DNA from: Candidatus Iainarchaeum sp.
Lineage (GTDB): Archaea > Iainarchaeota > Iainarchaeia > Iainarchaeales > SKW153
NCBI GenBank assembly: GCA_026414365.1
Contig: JAOAJD010000001.1
Span: 62,001-126,000 of the forward strand
Reading direction: 5' to 3'
Length of the DNA stretch: 64,000 nucleotides
Shown here: positions 9,297-18,378 of the stretch, piece by piece
Layout: each line of letters opens with the position of its first letter
Position numbering within the stretch: the first letter of the stretch is position 1
Program-made: the position numbers and the translations under genes
Notes under the pieces: model-generated
Told to the model about the DNA's origin: nothing
Databases searched by the model: none
Seen by the model: only the letters and a program-made list of their open reading frames with translations

Positions 9297-10751
9297 TTAA
9301 TTTCCTAACAAAAAACTTCTATCCAATAATGCAGAAGTTTGGGTCTTATTATTGTTAATAGAGTAGCAATTAAAAACATAAGTTAAAACATCGCAGTTAA
9401 AAAGATCAGAATATGCATAGACATAATTATCTCTTATTTCCTTAACTATAAAGAAATTTGATTGACACTCTAAGAGAAACTTGGGATTTTCTTTAGTTAA
9501 CACAACATAATCTTTCTTACTATTCCCCAATTTTTTGATAACGAGATAACTACCTAAAGAAAGCTTATTTTTTAATTCTAAAGATATTCTATCTAGACTA
9601 TAGTTACCCTTTGCATACCCACTAACAAAACAAACATGACCAACATAATAAACTATATTTAAGTCATAGAAATAATAAGATAAACTATCTAGAACTTCTT
9701 TGTTCAGATTAGAAGGTAAACCAGCAATAAATAAAGTATATCTCTGACCCTTTATCACCGAATTTTGCAAATCTGCAGAAATGAAAATAGAAGAAAGACA
9801 TAATATAAAAAGTAGCAGAAATAGAATATAACAAATTAATGAAAATTTATTTTTTAATAAAAAACTAGATAACTCTAAAAATATTAAAAAAGAAATTAAA
9901 GAAAGAACTAATGAAATATGATAGTAAGGTGTTAGAAAAAGTATTGTAAAGGCAGCTATAAGCAACAAAAAAGATATGTAAAAAAAATAAATTTCTCTTT
10001 TAGCAGCTTCAAATAATTTGTTCTCTTTGTATATTAAAAAATAAAAAAAAAGTAGAATCATAGAATTTTGACCAACATAACTAAACAAACCACCATCTAT
10101 TGCAGAAACAATAGAACAAAAAGAAGTAAATGACCAAAACAGAACCTTCGGAGTAATTCTATCAGAATATATATTGCAAAATTCAAGTATTGCATAAGCA
10201 ATAAGAATGACTATTAAAAAAAACAAAAGTAAGGAAAATAAATTTGCGAAAGGTGTTATTTTAAACAAAGGCAAACCATTATCAAAAGCAGAAAGATGAT
10301 TAGAAAATGTAAGGAAAGTTAATAATATTTTATTAGAATGTATGTGACCAAAAAAAGAAGCTTCCCAAAGGAAAAGATCATTTTCTTTAACAAATGCACC
10401 TATACAATCAAATAAGAGTGGAATTTCTTTAAAATGATAATAGAAAGTAAAAATGTAGATAAAGAAACCAAAGAAATAACATAAAATCAACAAAAAAACA
10501 AAATTGTTGAAAAATTTTTTTTCATTATTAAAATGAAGCTGAATAAAGCCTTTGCTTTTAAGATACAAAAAAGAAAATACAAAAAAGAACCACAACAAAA
10601 AGAATATCATTTTACCCAAAGAAGTACCTTCTGCTAAAAGCTTTACAAAAATTTTTAAAAATAACAAAAATTCTTTAGAATAAGCCGATAGGACAATAAA
10701 CAATAGAAAAAGTATAGAAAGATGCTTTGCGTTTAATTCCATTTCGATCAA
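9297..10751 (-). CDS. Polytopic membrane protein, possible GT-C-type glycosyltransferase relative
   Basis: About 10 hydrophobic segments followed by a C-terminal soluble domain; 4-nt overlap with the gene upstream of it on the same strand. Confidence 0.5.
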   Translation of the reverse strand: MIEMELNAKHLSILFLLFIVLSAYSKEFLLFLKIFVKLLAEGTSLGKMIFFLLWFFFVFSFLYLKSKGFIQLHFNNEKKFFNNFVFLLILCYFFGFFIYIFTFYYHFKEIPLLFDCIGAFVKENDLFLWEASFFGHIHSNKILLTFLTFSNHLSAFDNGLPLFKITPFANLFSLLLFFLIVILIAYAILEFCNIYSDRITPKVLFWSFTSFCSIVSAIDGGLFSYVGQNSMILLFFYFLIYKENKLFEAAKREIYFFYISFLLLIAAFTILFLTPYYHISLVLSLISFLIFLELSSFLLKNKFSLICYILFLLLFILCLSSIFISADLQNSVIKGQRYTLFIAGLPSNLNKEVLDSLSYYFYDLNIVYYVGHVCFVSGYAKGNYSLDRISLELKNKLSLGSYLVIKKLGNSKKDYVVLTKENPKFLLECQSNFFIVKEIRDNYVYAYSDLFNCDVLTYVFNCYSINNNKTQTSALLDRSFLLGN

Positions 10752-13042
10752 CTAAAATAATATAAATTTCTATGTATTGACCAAAAACCATCTGAATAAA
10801 CACAATCTAGAAAATCAAACTTAAGACTTTTATTTAATATCTTATTACCAGAGAGTTTTTCGTTTATTACATAATCCATAGAAACAACATACGAAATATT
10901 ATATTTTCTTAATATCTCTACATTTTTCTCCTTTAAAAACTTAAAACTATCTAAAAATTTTTCCTCATCAGCATACTCTACTTGTATATCTGCCAAAACA
11001 GGATTACCTACATAGTAAGTAATAGCATGACCTAAGATAGGATCGCATAATATCTTTTCACTATCATGAGAATTGAGCTTTAAATAATCTAAAGCCTGAA
11101 TATTAATTTTTGAAGTTTGGAAAATGTATGCTACAGAAATATAATGTAAAATAGAACAGAAAAGTAAAAGTAAAAGTGCAAGCCTGAAATTTTTTTCACT
11201 CTTAAAATTATCAGGCATTGTTTTAACAAACAATAAAGAAACTATTGTTATTGTCAATATATTCCATCTGTAACTTATGAAAATTTGTATAATAGAACTT
11301 AGTACAAAAGAAAAAAACAAATATTTTACCTCATCTTTAAGTTTTTTATTTTTTATTGCATCGTAAGTCCAGAAAAAGATAAGAATCGAAGTTGGCAAAA
11401 GTAAACTTGCAAAAAAATCATTTATAAAGAGGCTTTTAGAATGGCCCCACTCAGAAGAACTTATTTGATAAGGAATACCAAACTTAATAAGGTTAGGTAA
11501 AAACATCAAAAAGAAAATAAAAACACCAGACAAGAAATTTATTATAAACGCTTTATTGTCCCTTTTTAAAGGCAATAAAAAATAAAATATAGGAAACGCT
11601 AACAAAAGAGGAGCTTGTACAAAAGCAGTGAAAGCAATAAGAGAAGCATTCAATAAATAAGAATTTTTGTTATTTATTAAAGAATAAAAAGTAAATAAAA
11701 ACAAAGCTAATGCTAACGTTGGCCTCGGAACAAAAACAAGATTTGACAAAATAACAGTAGATGATAAAAATATTAATATACTATAAACTATTTTCTCTCT
11801 GCTAATATTTAAGGCCTTAAAAAAGCAATATAGCGACAAAATAAGTACAATCTGACTTACTATTAACATAATAGCAAAAATTTTACTATCTTCTAGACTT
11901 AACAGCCATCTAAAAGATGCGTTTATTAAAAAATAACCAGGAATAAAAGAAAAACTTTTACCTAAATAAGATAAAGGATCAAATATTGGTATATAAAATG
12001 ACTCAGCAATGTACTTTGACTGTCTCTCATAAAAGACATTAACTTTAGAATAATAACTCGAACTAAATAGATGAAAAGCAAAGAATAGTATCGATAAAAT
12101 TAACAATAAAACTAAAAGCTCAATAGATATTTCTTTATTAATTTTTACTTCTGGCAAACTAAGTTTAAATTTACTTTTTAATACGCACATAAAACAAATT
12201 AAAATATAAACAAACAAAAACGACCATAATGATAGAAAATCTAAAAAGTGAAGTACAAATGGTATTACCATAAGCAAAAAAAGGTTAAAAATGATAGAAT
12301 AGGTAAACCTCTCAATAAAATTATTCTGATTAAATAAAAAACCATAGAATATAAAAGTTGCCAAGACAAACAACAACAAACCCAATAACCAAAAAGATTC
12401 TTTTTTATTAAACTCAATAGTTCTTGAAACAACCTTGTTATCTAAAATTACATCTATACTATTAAGACCATCTTCTAGAGTTATGTTTTGAGTTATTGTA
12501 CCGCTGACTGCCAAAGGTTTAATCCTTTTATAAAGCTTTTTGTTAATGTAGATTTCAAAGAAAGAATTATTCACATCGAAATTATTAAAGCTTATAGTTA
12601 AATAATTCTTATTTAGAGCTATAATTTCAAAATTAGCGGATTTATTAATATTAGTATCATTAGACAGCTTAGAGAAACTAAAAAAGATTTCATGAGTACT
12701 ATTTCTTATGATTATTTTGTTATAACCTACAGGGACATCTAATGCTTTGATACATCTTTCTAGATTAATTCTTTTCGAAACATTAAAATCTTCTTTTAAT
12801 ATTATCTTATCATTTAACAATATCTCTAAATAAATCTCTTTATTAACTCCCTCTAGGGGATTTATTGAAAAATAAAAACAAACATCCTCTTTGTTGCCAA
12901 CGACCTTAGGGTATTTATGCAGTTCAATAGAGTAATATGATTCTTTAACAAAAACATGCCAAAAATTACTTACAAATATTGCTAACACCAACATTAAAAA
13001 GAAAAGAACGAATAATAGCACATTATTTCTAAAATTATCCAT
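10748..13042 (-). CDS. Large polytopic membrane protein, GT-C glycosyltransferase-like
   Basis: N-terminal extracytoplasmic domain, many TM segments, C-terminal soluble domain (CDPILGHAITYYVGNPVLADIQVEY…NISYVVSMDYV) typical of GT-C/oligosaccharyltransferase-like proteins. Confidence 0.55.
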   Translation of the reverse strand: MDNFRNNVLLFVLFFLMLVLAIFVSNFWHVFVKESYYSIELHKYPKVVGNKEDVCFYFSINPLEGVNKEIYLEILLNDKIILKEDFNVSKRINLERCIKALDVPVGYNKIIIRNSTHEIFFSFSKLSNDTNINKSANFEIIALNKNYLTISFNNFDVNNSFFEIYINKKLYKRIKPLAVSGTITQNITLEDGLNSIDVILDNKVVSRTIEFNKKESFWLLGLLLFVLATFIFYGFLFNQNNFIERFTYSIIFNLFLLMVIPFVLHFLDFLSLWSFLFVYILICFMCVLKSKFKLSLPEVKINKEISIELLVLLLILSILFFAFHLFSSSYYSKVNVFYERQSKYIAESFYIPIFDPLSYLGKSFSFIPGYFLINASFRWLLSLEDSKIFAIMLIVSQIVLILSLYCFFKALNISREKIVYSILIFLSSTVILSNLVFVPRPTLALALFLFTFYSLINNKNSYLLNASLIAFTAFVQAPLLLAFPIFYFLLPLKRDNKAFIINFLSGVFIFFLMFLPNLIKFGIPYQISSSEWGHSKSLFINDFFASLLLPTSILIFFWTYDAIKNKKLKDEVKYLFFSFVLSSIIQIFISYRWNILTITIVSLLFVKTMPDNFKSEKNFRLALLLLLFCSILHYISVAYIFQTSKINIQALDYLKLNSHDSEKILCDPILGHAITYYVGNPVLADIQVEYADEEKFLDSFKFLKEKNVEILRKYNISYVVSMDYVINEKLSGNKILNKSLKFDFLDCVYSDGFWSIHRNLYYFS

Positions 13043-13118
13043 AAAATAAAAAGTATTGAGAAAATATTAATAACTAAAGCTATTGATAATAATTATATTA
13101 AAAGAATCGCTTAATTTT

Positions 13119-14543
13119 ATGATGATAGATTGTAATAAAACAACAATCTTTAAGGAAAATCAAAAACTTCTGAAAATTTTTATTTCGTTTCTTCTAATAA
13201 CTGTTTTGTTATCTTATTTGAATTCCATAATTAGCATAAAAAACCTTTTTGGAGACCAATTTGAGAGGGCAAGAATTGTAGGAAAAATAATAGAAACAGA
13301 AAATTATCCAGTAAATATAGAAATATATAAACCAACGCCTAAGAATAACTATCCGCCGCTAACAGATATGCTCTTGTCGATATTTGTAATAATGTCAGAC
13401 ATTGAGATTATAAATATCCTTAAAACAATATCGGCAATTGCACTACTATTAATAATATTTATTATAACACAATTAATTCTCAAGAAGGAAGATATCAAAG
13501 TAAAAATATTCATAACTATTTCTTTTTTATTAACCCCTTGGATAACAAGATTAATTATAATACCTCTAGCTGAAACATTAGGAGTAATCCTATTTCTTAT
13601 TAATATATATTTGATAAAAGATGGAAAAGAAAAATTATTAGTTATTTTTTTGCCGATTCTTTTGTTAACGCATATTAGAACCTTTATTTTATTTTGTCTA
13701 CTTCTAGCTATATCATTAATAAATAAAGTAATATTAGAAAAAAAGAATTTTGGACACATCAAACACTTAGTAATCTCATTTCTAATTGCTATTATAATAT
13801 TCTTAGCCATCTTTGGATTACCAAAAAGCCCCATAATAAAAAACTTTTGGGTACTTAACTATGGTGTAAAAGATGTGTTATCATTACTCTTCTTTGTGGG
13901 TATAACAATAATTAGCTTTTTAGTAACAAAAATAGACAGACTAAAAAATTATGAAAAAGAGTGGATATTTTTCACAATATTAATTCTTGCTTTTTATTTA
14001 ATTAGAGTAAGTGGAGAAAACAGTTTCAGATTAATAACATACACAGCATTCTTTCTTTGTTATTTTACTATTAAAACTATAAATAAAAAAACTGATGAAA
14101 AAATTAGTGCTATTATTATCACATTCTTTACACTGGGGCTCTTCGCAACAAATACAGTATTTTATGAAAACTTTAACTATGACAAAGAACTTATAGATTC
14201 AATAAATTTTCTAAAAAAATATGAACATAAAGTAATACTATCTGACTACAGTACATCTTATTTAATACCATACTACACAAAAAACAAAGTTGTGATAGGA
14301 GCATTCTTAGAAAGTCTAGAAGATGCTAACGAAAGAGCTTTGTTATCATACAATGCATTCCACGACTGTGAAAAATTTGAAAATTTGCTAGATAAATATG
14401 ACATAGATATTGTATTTATAAAAAGTGAATTTAGGTACTTTAAAATAAATGAATGCGCTCATGCAAGCAAGAAATTAATTAGGGTTTATTACACAGAAAG
14501 AGCAGAAATATATGAAAAGAAAAAAGATCAAAAAAATACATGA
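13119..14543 (+). CDS. Polytopic membrane protein, GT-C glycosyltransferase-like
   Basis: Multiple TM segments; C-terminal KVILSDYSTSYLIPYYTKNKVVIGAFLES…YDIDIVFIKSE resembles the GT-C tail of 10748..13042. Internal ATG used in place of the TTG at 13083. Confidence 0.55.
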   Translation: MMIDCNKTTIFKENQKLLKIFISFLLITVLLSYLNSIISIKNLFGDQFERARIVGKIIETENYPVNIEIYKPTPKNNYPPLTDMLLSIFVIMSDIEIINILKTISAIALLLIIFIITQLILKKEDIKVKIFITISFLLTPWITRLIIIPLAETLGVILFLINIYLIKDGKEKLLVIFLPILLLTHIRTFILFCLLLAISLINKVILEKKNFGHIKHLVISFLIAIIIFLAIFGLPKSPIIKNFWVLNYGVKDVLSLLFFVGITIISFLVTKIDRLKNYEKEWIFFTILILAFYLIRVSGENSFRLITYTAFFLCYFTIKTINKKTDEKISAIIITFFTLGLFATNTVFYENFNYDKELIDSINFLKKYEHKVILSDYSTSYLIPYYTKNKVVIGAFLESLEDANERALLSYNAFHDCEKFENLLDKYDIDIVFIKSEFRYFKINECAHASKKLIRVYYTERAEIYEKKKDQKNT

Positions 14544-14558
14544 GGGCTTTTAAAATTA

Positions 14559-14630
14559 TAGGGGAGGCGAGAATCGAACTCGCGACTTCCACCGTGTGAA
14601 GGTGGCGTCATACCATTAGACCACTCCCCT
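14559..14630 (-). tRNA. tRNA-Val(CAC)
   Basis: Reverse complement AGGGGAG…CCACC-TTCACAC-GGTGG…GCGAG-TTCGATT-CTCGC-CTCCCCT-A. Confidence 0.95.
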
Positions 14631-14660
14631 TTATGAAAACTATGAAAAATATTTACAGGA

Positions 14661-16106
14661 TTAATATGATTTGGCAAAATAAACTTTTCTTTTCGCAACA
14701 GAGCCGCATTTAACACAAACTCCTTCTTTATTCTTCTGATCAAAAGGAATACATCTACTTGTAGCAGTAGTTTCTCTCTTTATCTCTTCCTCACACTCTT
14801 TACTCTCACAAAAATATGCAAAAACTAATTTTTTGTTTTCAATTGCATTCTTAAACTCAACCCATGTTCTAACTTCCACTATGCTGCTGTCCAAAAACCT
14901 TTTAGCTCTGGCAAATAATTCTTCTTGGATTTTATCTAAAGTTTTTTTACATTCTTTAACCACAGACCTAATTTCTACAGCTTTCTTATCAAAAGTATCT
15001 CTTCTGACTAATATAACTTTTTTAGAAGTTAAATCTTTTGGACCTATCTCTATTCTTAAAGGTATGCCTTTCAATTCCCATTCATTAAATTTCCAACCAA
15101 CACTTACATTCTCTCTTTCATCTACAAAACAAATTAAACCATTCTTATTTAACTTTTCACAAATTTTTTTACTCTCTTTCAAAACTTTGTGTTTCGAATC
15201 CTCAAACAAGATGGGAACTATAACTATTTGAGCATAAGCCACCTTTGGTGGCATTATCAATCCTTTGTTATCACTATGAGTCATAACCAACGCACCAATT
15301 AATCTTGTACTAAACCCCCAAGAATTCTGCCATGCAAATTGTCTATTGCCCTTATCATCTAAAAATTCGATACCAAAAGATTTTGCAAAATTTTGTCCTA
15401 AATTATGAGAAGTCCCCATTTGCAAAGCTTTGCCATCGGGCATAAAAGCTTCAATGGTGAACGTTTGTTTTGCACCAGAAAATCTCTCTTTTGCAGTCTT
15501 TTCTCCTTTTATTACTGGAATTGCCAAAATATCTTCACATAGTTTTCTATATTCTTCTAAGAATGTTAAAGCTTCTTTGACACATTCTTCTTCAGTAGAG
15601 TAAGCACAATGTCCTTCCTGCCATAAAAATTCTCTAGTTCTTAAGAAGAGCTTAGTTTGACTAACTTCCCATCTAAGAATATTACACCATTGATTAATTC
15701 TAAGAGGCAAATCTCTATGGCTCCTTATCCATTTTGAATAAGAATCGTACATTATGGTTTCTGAGGTTGGTCTTATAGCCAATCTTTCTTCGCTATCTTC
15801 AGATTTTCTTTCTATCCATGCTAACTCAGGTGCAAACCCTGCTGCATGTTGTGCCTCTCTCTTAAAAAAAGATTCTGGAATCAACAAAGGAAAATAAGCA
15901 TTTTTCACTCCTCTTTCTTCTAAAACTTTGTTAAAATAGTTTTGTATATTTTGCCAAATTGCATAACCATTTGGTCTTATTACCATACATCCTCTTACAG
16001 GAGCATAATCTGCCAATTCTGCTTTTAGAACTATTTGATTATACCACTCAGAAAAATTATCTTCTTTTTTTTCCGTAATACCTAAAAGACTTCTTTTTTC
16101 TTCCAT
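14661..16106 (-). CDS. proS: Prolyl-tRNA synthetase (archaeal type)
   Basis: Class II aaRS motifs (RGCMVIRPNGYAIWQNIQNYF, LAIRPTSETIMYDSYSKWIRSHRDLPLRINQW), C-terminal zinc-binding domain. Start chosen at the ATG preceded by GGAGGT. Confidence 0.95.
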   Translation of the reverse strand: MEEKRSLLGITEKKEDNFSEWYNQIVLKAELADYAPVRGCMVIRPNGYAIWQNIQNYFNKVLEERGVKNAYFPLLIPESFFKREAQHAAGFAPELAWIERKSEDSEERLAIRPTSETIMYDSYSKWIRSHRDLPLRINQWCNILRWEVSQTKLFLRTREFLWQEGHCAYSTEEECVKEALTFLEEYRKLCEDILAIPVIKGEKTAKERFSGAKQTFTIEAFMPDGKALQMGTSHNLGQNFAKSFGIEFLDDKGNRQFAWQNSWGFSTRLIGALVMTHSDNKGLIMPPKVAYAQIVIVPILFEDSKHKVLKESKKICEKLNKNGLICFVDERENVSVGWKFNEWELKGIPLRIEIGPKDLTSKKVILVRRDTFDKKAVEIRSVVKECKKTLDKIQEELFARAKRFLDSSIVEVRTWVEFKNAIENKKLVFAYFCESKECEEEIKRETTATSRCIPFDQKNKEGVCVKCGSVAKRKVYFAKSY

Positions 16107-16150
16107 AAAGACTACCTCCAAATAATTACTAAAAATTTCATTCATTCTGA

Positions 16151-16939
16151 TTAATATTTAATTAACTTTCTTCTGCTAACTATAACAGATATTGTGTCTT
16201 TTATTATTTTTTTAATATTTGAACTTCTCATAATTTCTAAGCCTGCATCCAAAACATAATTATCTGAATAACTTTTTTTTACCAGATTATCATACATCGC
16301 CCTTTGATTAAAAATTAATTTAGCGCTCCCTAAAAATGTTTGATTTGCTAATGTAAAAGCTTCTGCTTTTGTTAATCCACTTTCAATAGCTGCTTCCACA
16401 AAACAACTTAAAATGTACGCGTAAAAAACTGGTCCAGCACTAATTAGGATTGCCACTGTGTCAAATTCATTCTCGCTGACCTCAAGATACTTCCCACAAG
16501 AAGATAACATTAAAGTAACAGCTCTCTTATATTTTTCAGGGAAATCTTTAGAAAAAGATACTGCGCACATCCCTTCTTTTACAGAAACTGGTATGCTGAA
16601 GACTACTCTTGCAATCGGTGCCTTTATATATTTTTGTATTGTAGCTATTCTAACACCCTCAACTACTGAAACAAAAATTTTACCTTGAGCTAAAGGGGAT
16701 ATTTCCTTAAATATGTTTTCTAGATCATTTAGTTCAACACAAATAAATACAATCTCAGAATTTTTGATTACAAAAAAAGTTTCTTTGAAAACATTTACTT
16801 TAAAAGATTTCATTAACTTTACTATCTTCGTATTCATAGTACACACAAATATGTCTTTTGGCGAAAACATGCGAGTATCTAACAAAGACTTAATAATAGA
16901 TCCTACGATTTCTTCAGATCCTATAAAACCAATTTTCAT
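16151..16939 (-). CDS. proC: Pyrroline-5-carboxylate reductase-like protein
   Basis: MKIGFIGSEEIVGSIIKSL Rossmann start; SIPVSVKEGMCAVSF, SAGPVFYAYILSCFVEAAIESGLTKAEAFTLANQTFLGSAKL P5CR signature. Confidence 0.82.
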   Translation of the reverse strand: MKIGFIGSEEIVGSIIKSLLDTRMFSPKDIFVCTMNTKIVKLMKSFKVNVFKETFFVIKNSEIVFICVELNDLENIFKEISPLAQGKIFVSVVEGVRIATIQKYIKAPIARVVFSIPVSVKEGMCAVSFSKDFPEKYKRAVTLMLSSCGKYLEVSENEFDTVAILISAGPVFYAYILSCFVEAAIESGLTKAEAFTLANQTFLGSAKLIFNQRAMYDNLVKKSYSDNYVLDAGLEIMRSSNIKKIIKDTISVIVSRRKLIKY

Positions 16940-16976
16940 TAAATGGCACCCACAAAAAAACAATCAAAATAATGAG

Positions 16977-17097
16977 TGGGGTAGCCCGGATTTGAACCGG
17001 GGTCTTACGCTTTTTTGCAACTCTAAAAAATATTTAAAAAAATACTTGAAAAGATGTCCCAAAGCGCAAATACTAGACCAGGCTATACTACTACCCC
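16977..17097 (-). tRNA. tRNA-Pro(TGG) with intron of about 46 nt at 37/38
   Basis: Acceptor GGGGTAG/CTACCCC; anticodon stem TGCGC/GCGTA split by an intron after TTTGGG; T arm CCCGG-TTCAAAT-CCGGG. Confidence 0.9.
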
Positions 17098-17237
17098 GCA
17101 AAAACACTAAAATAAAAATAGTACTAAAAAGAATAAAACTATTTTGTTTGCTTTGGAAGTAAATCCCTTTTTAAGATCATATTTAAACATTAGTAATAAA
17201 CTATTAAAAACCAAACTCAGCAAATTAAAAAGGGTAA

Positions 17238-18263
17238 TTACTTTTTTTGTTGACTCTGTTGAGGCTGCAAAATTTTAGATATTTCTCTATTTATTATCTT
17301 AGTTATGAAATTAAGCACTTTTGCATAACGAGAATAATCTTTAAGCTTAAGCTTAATAATACACTCGTACCACCCTGGTGCCTTTGTTTTTGTTAAAATG
17401 ATTTCTAGACTACTTATATCTACATCACTATCTAACTTTTCTTTCTTTAATTCTTCTTTTAATATATTCTCTAAATAATTTGGATCAACCATAGAATGAA
17501 CATCAAAATAAAAAAAAGCCAAACCACTAGATTTCCCTTTGCTTAATAACTGAAATCTGGTTTTAGCAAAATCAGAATTAGACATTATAATAGTTGTATC
17601 ATATGCGTCTATAAGTTTAGTTGATCTTAGTCCAATTTTTCTTAATCTTGCAACATCTCCACTTGGTAACCTGACATAATCTCCATAATTTATTTGCCTA
17701 TCTAATTGCATAGCTATTCCTGCAAAGAAATTTGCTAAAGTTTCTTGAGAGGCTAAACCAAGGATCAAAGTTATAACGCTTGTAACTGCCAATATTGCAG
17801 TAACATCTACCCCCAATTCAGCCAAAAACAAAGCACTGCCGAATAATACTACTAAAACCCTTGTAATTTTTTGTAGAAGCGGCAATAGAGACAAATCTAC
17901 TTTTATTTGTGACTCTTTTATACCTTCTTCATAATACCAATCAAACAATGCCTTTACAACTTTATATGCAAGATATGTAATTAGCAATGTTAAAGCTGCA
18001 ATAGTGTATCTCTCTGTAAAAGTTACATAGCTTTCAAACATTGCAAAAAAATGCACACCTAAATAAATCAAAAACAAAAAGAAGAATGATTCAAGAGGAC
18101 TTCTTATCGCATCTAAAACTCTGTCATCCAGAGTACTTTTTGTTTTAATAACTAACTTTCCTAAAAGCCAAACAACAAAAGGGCCTAAAATTTTACCTAA
18201 TAAAAAAGATATTATTATCAGCAATACTAGGTATAAATAAATTAATAAGTCCATAATTAACAA
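17238..18263 (-). CDS. MscS family mechanosensitive ion channel
   Basis: TM3/beta region VTAILAVTSVITLILGLASQETLANFFAGIAMQLDRQINYGDYVRLPSGD. Confidence 0.92.
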   Translation of the reverse strand: MLIMDLLIYLYLVLLIIISFLLGKILGPFVVWLLGKLVIKTKSTLDDRVLDAIRSPLESFFFLFLIYLGVHFFAMFESYVTFTERYTIAALTLLITYLAYKVVKALFDWYYEEGIKESQIKVDLSLLPLLQKITRVLVVLFGSALFLAELGVDVTAILAVTSVITLILGLASQETLANFFAGIAMQLDRQINYGDYVRLPSGDVARLRKIGLRSTKLIDAYDTTIIMSNSDFAKTRFQLLSKGKSSGLAFFYFDVHSMVDPNYLENILKEELKKEKLDSDVDISSLEIILTKTKAPGWYECIIKLKLKDYSRYAKVLNFITKIINREISKILQPQQSQQKK

Positions 18264-18307
18264 ACAAAAAAAATATTTTAAAAATAATAACTATTCTGGT
18301 AAATCTT

Positions 18308-18327
18308 GGTTAATATAAAAGTTAACC
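18308..18327 (+). promoter_or_regulatory. Inverted repeat bracketing a TATA-like element upstream of lig
   Basis: GGTTAA-TATAAAAG-TTAACC in the divergent MscS/ligase intergenic region. Confidence 0.4.
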
Positions 18328-18378
18328 CTCATAAGAATTCAAGGTTGGCTTTAAATAATAAAAAAATAATAAATAAAT

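Noticed and set aside
14528-14743. Minus-strand ORF of 71 aa
   Set aside because: Spans tRNA-Val(CAC) and the 3' end of proS; the 'GMTPPSHGGSREFDSRLP' string is a tRNA read-through artefact.
16713-17162. Plus-strand ORF of 149 aa
   Set aside because: Antisense to proC and tRNA-Pro; the WGSPDLNRGLTLFCNS segment is antisense tRNA sequence.
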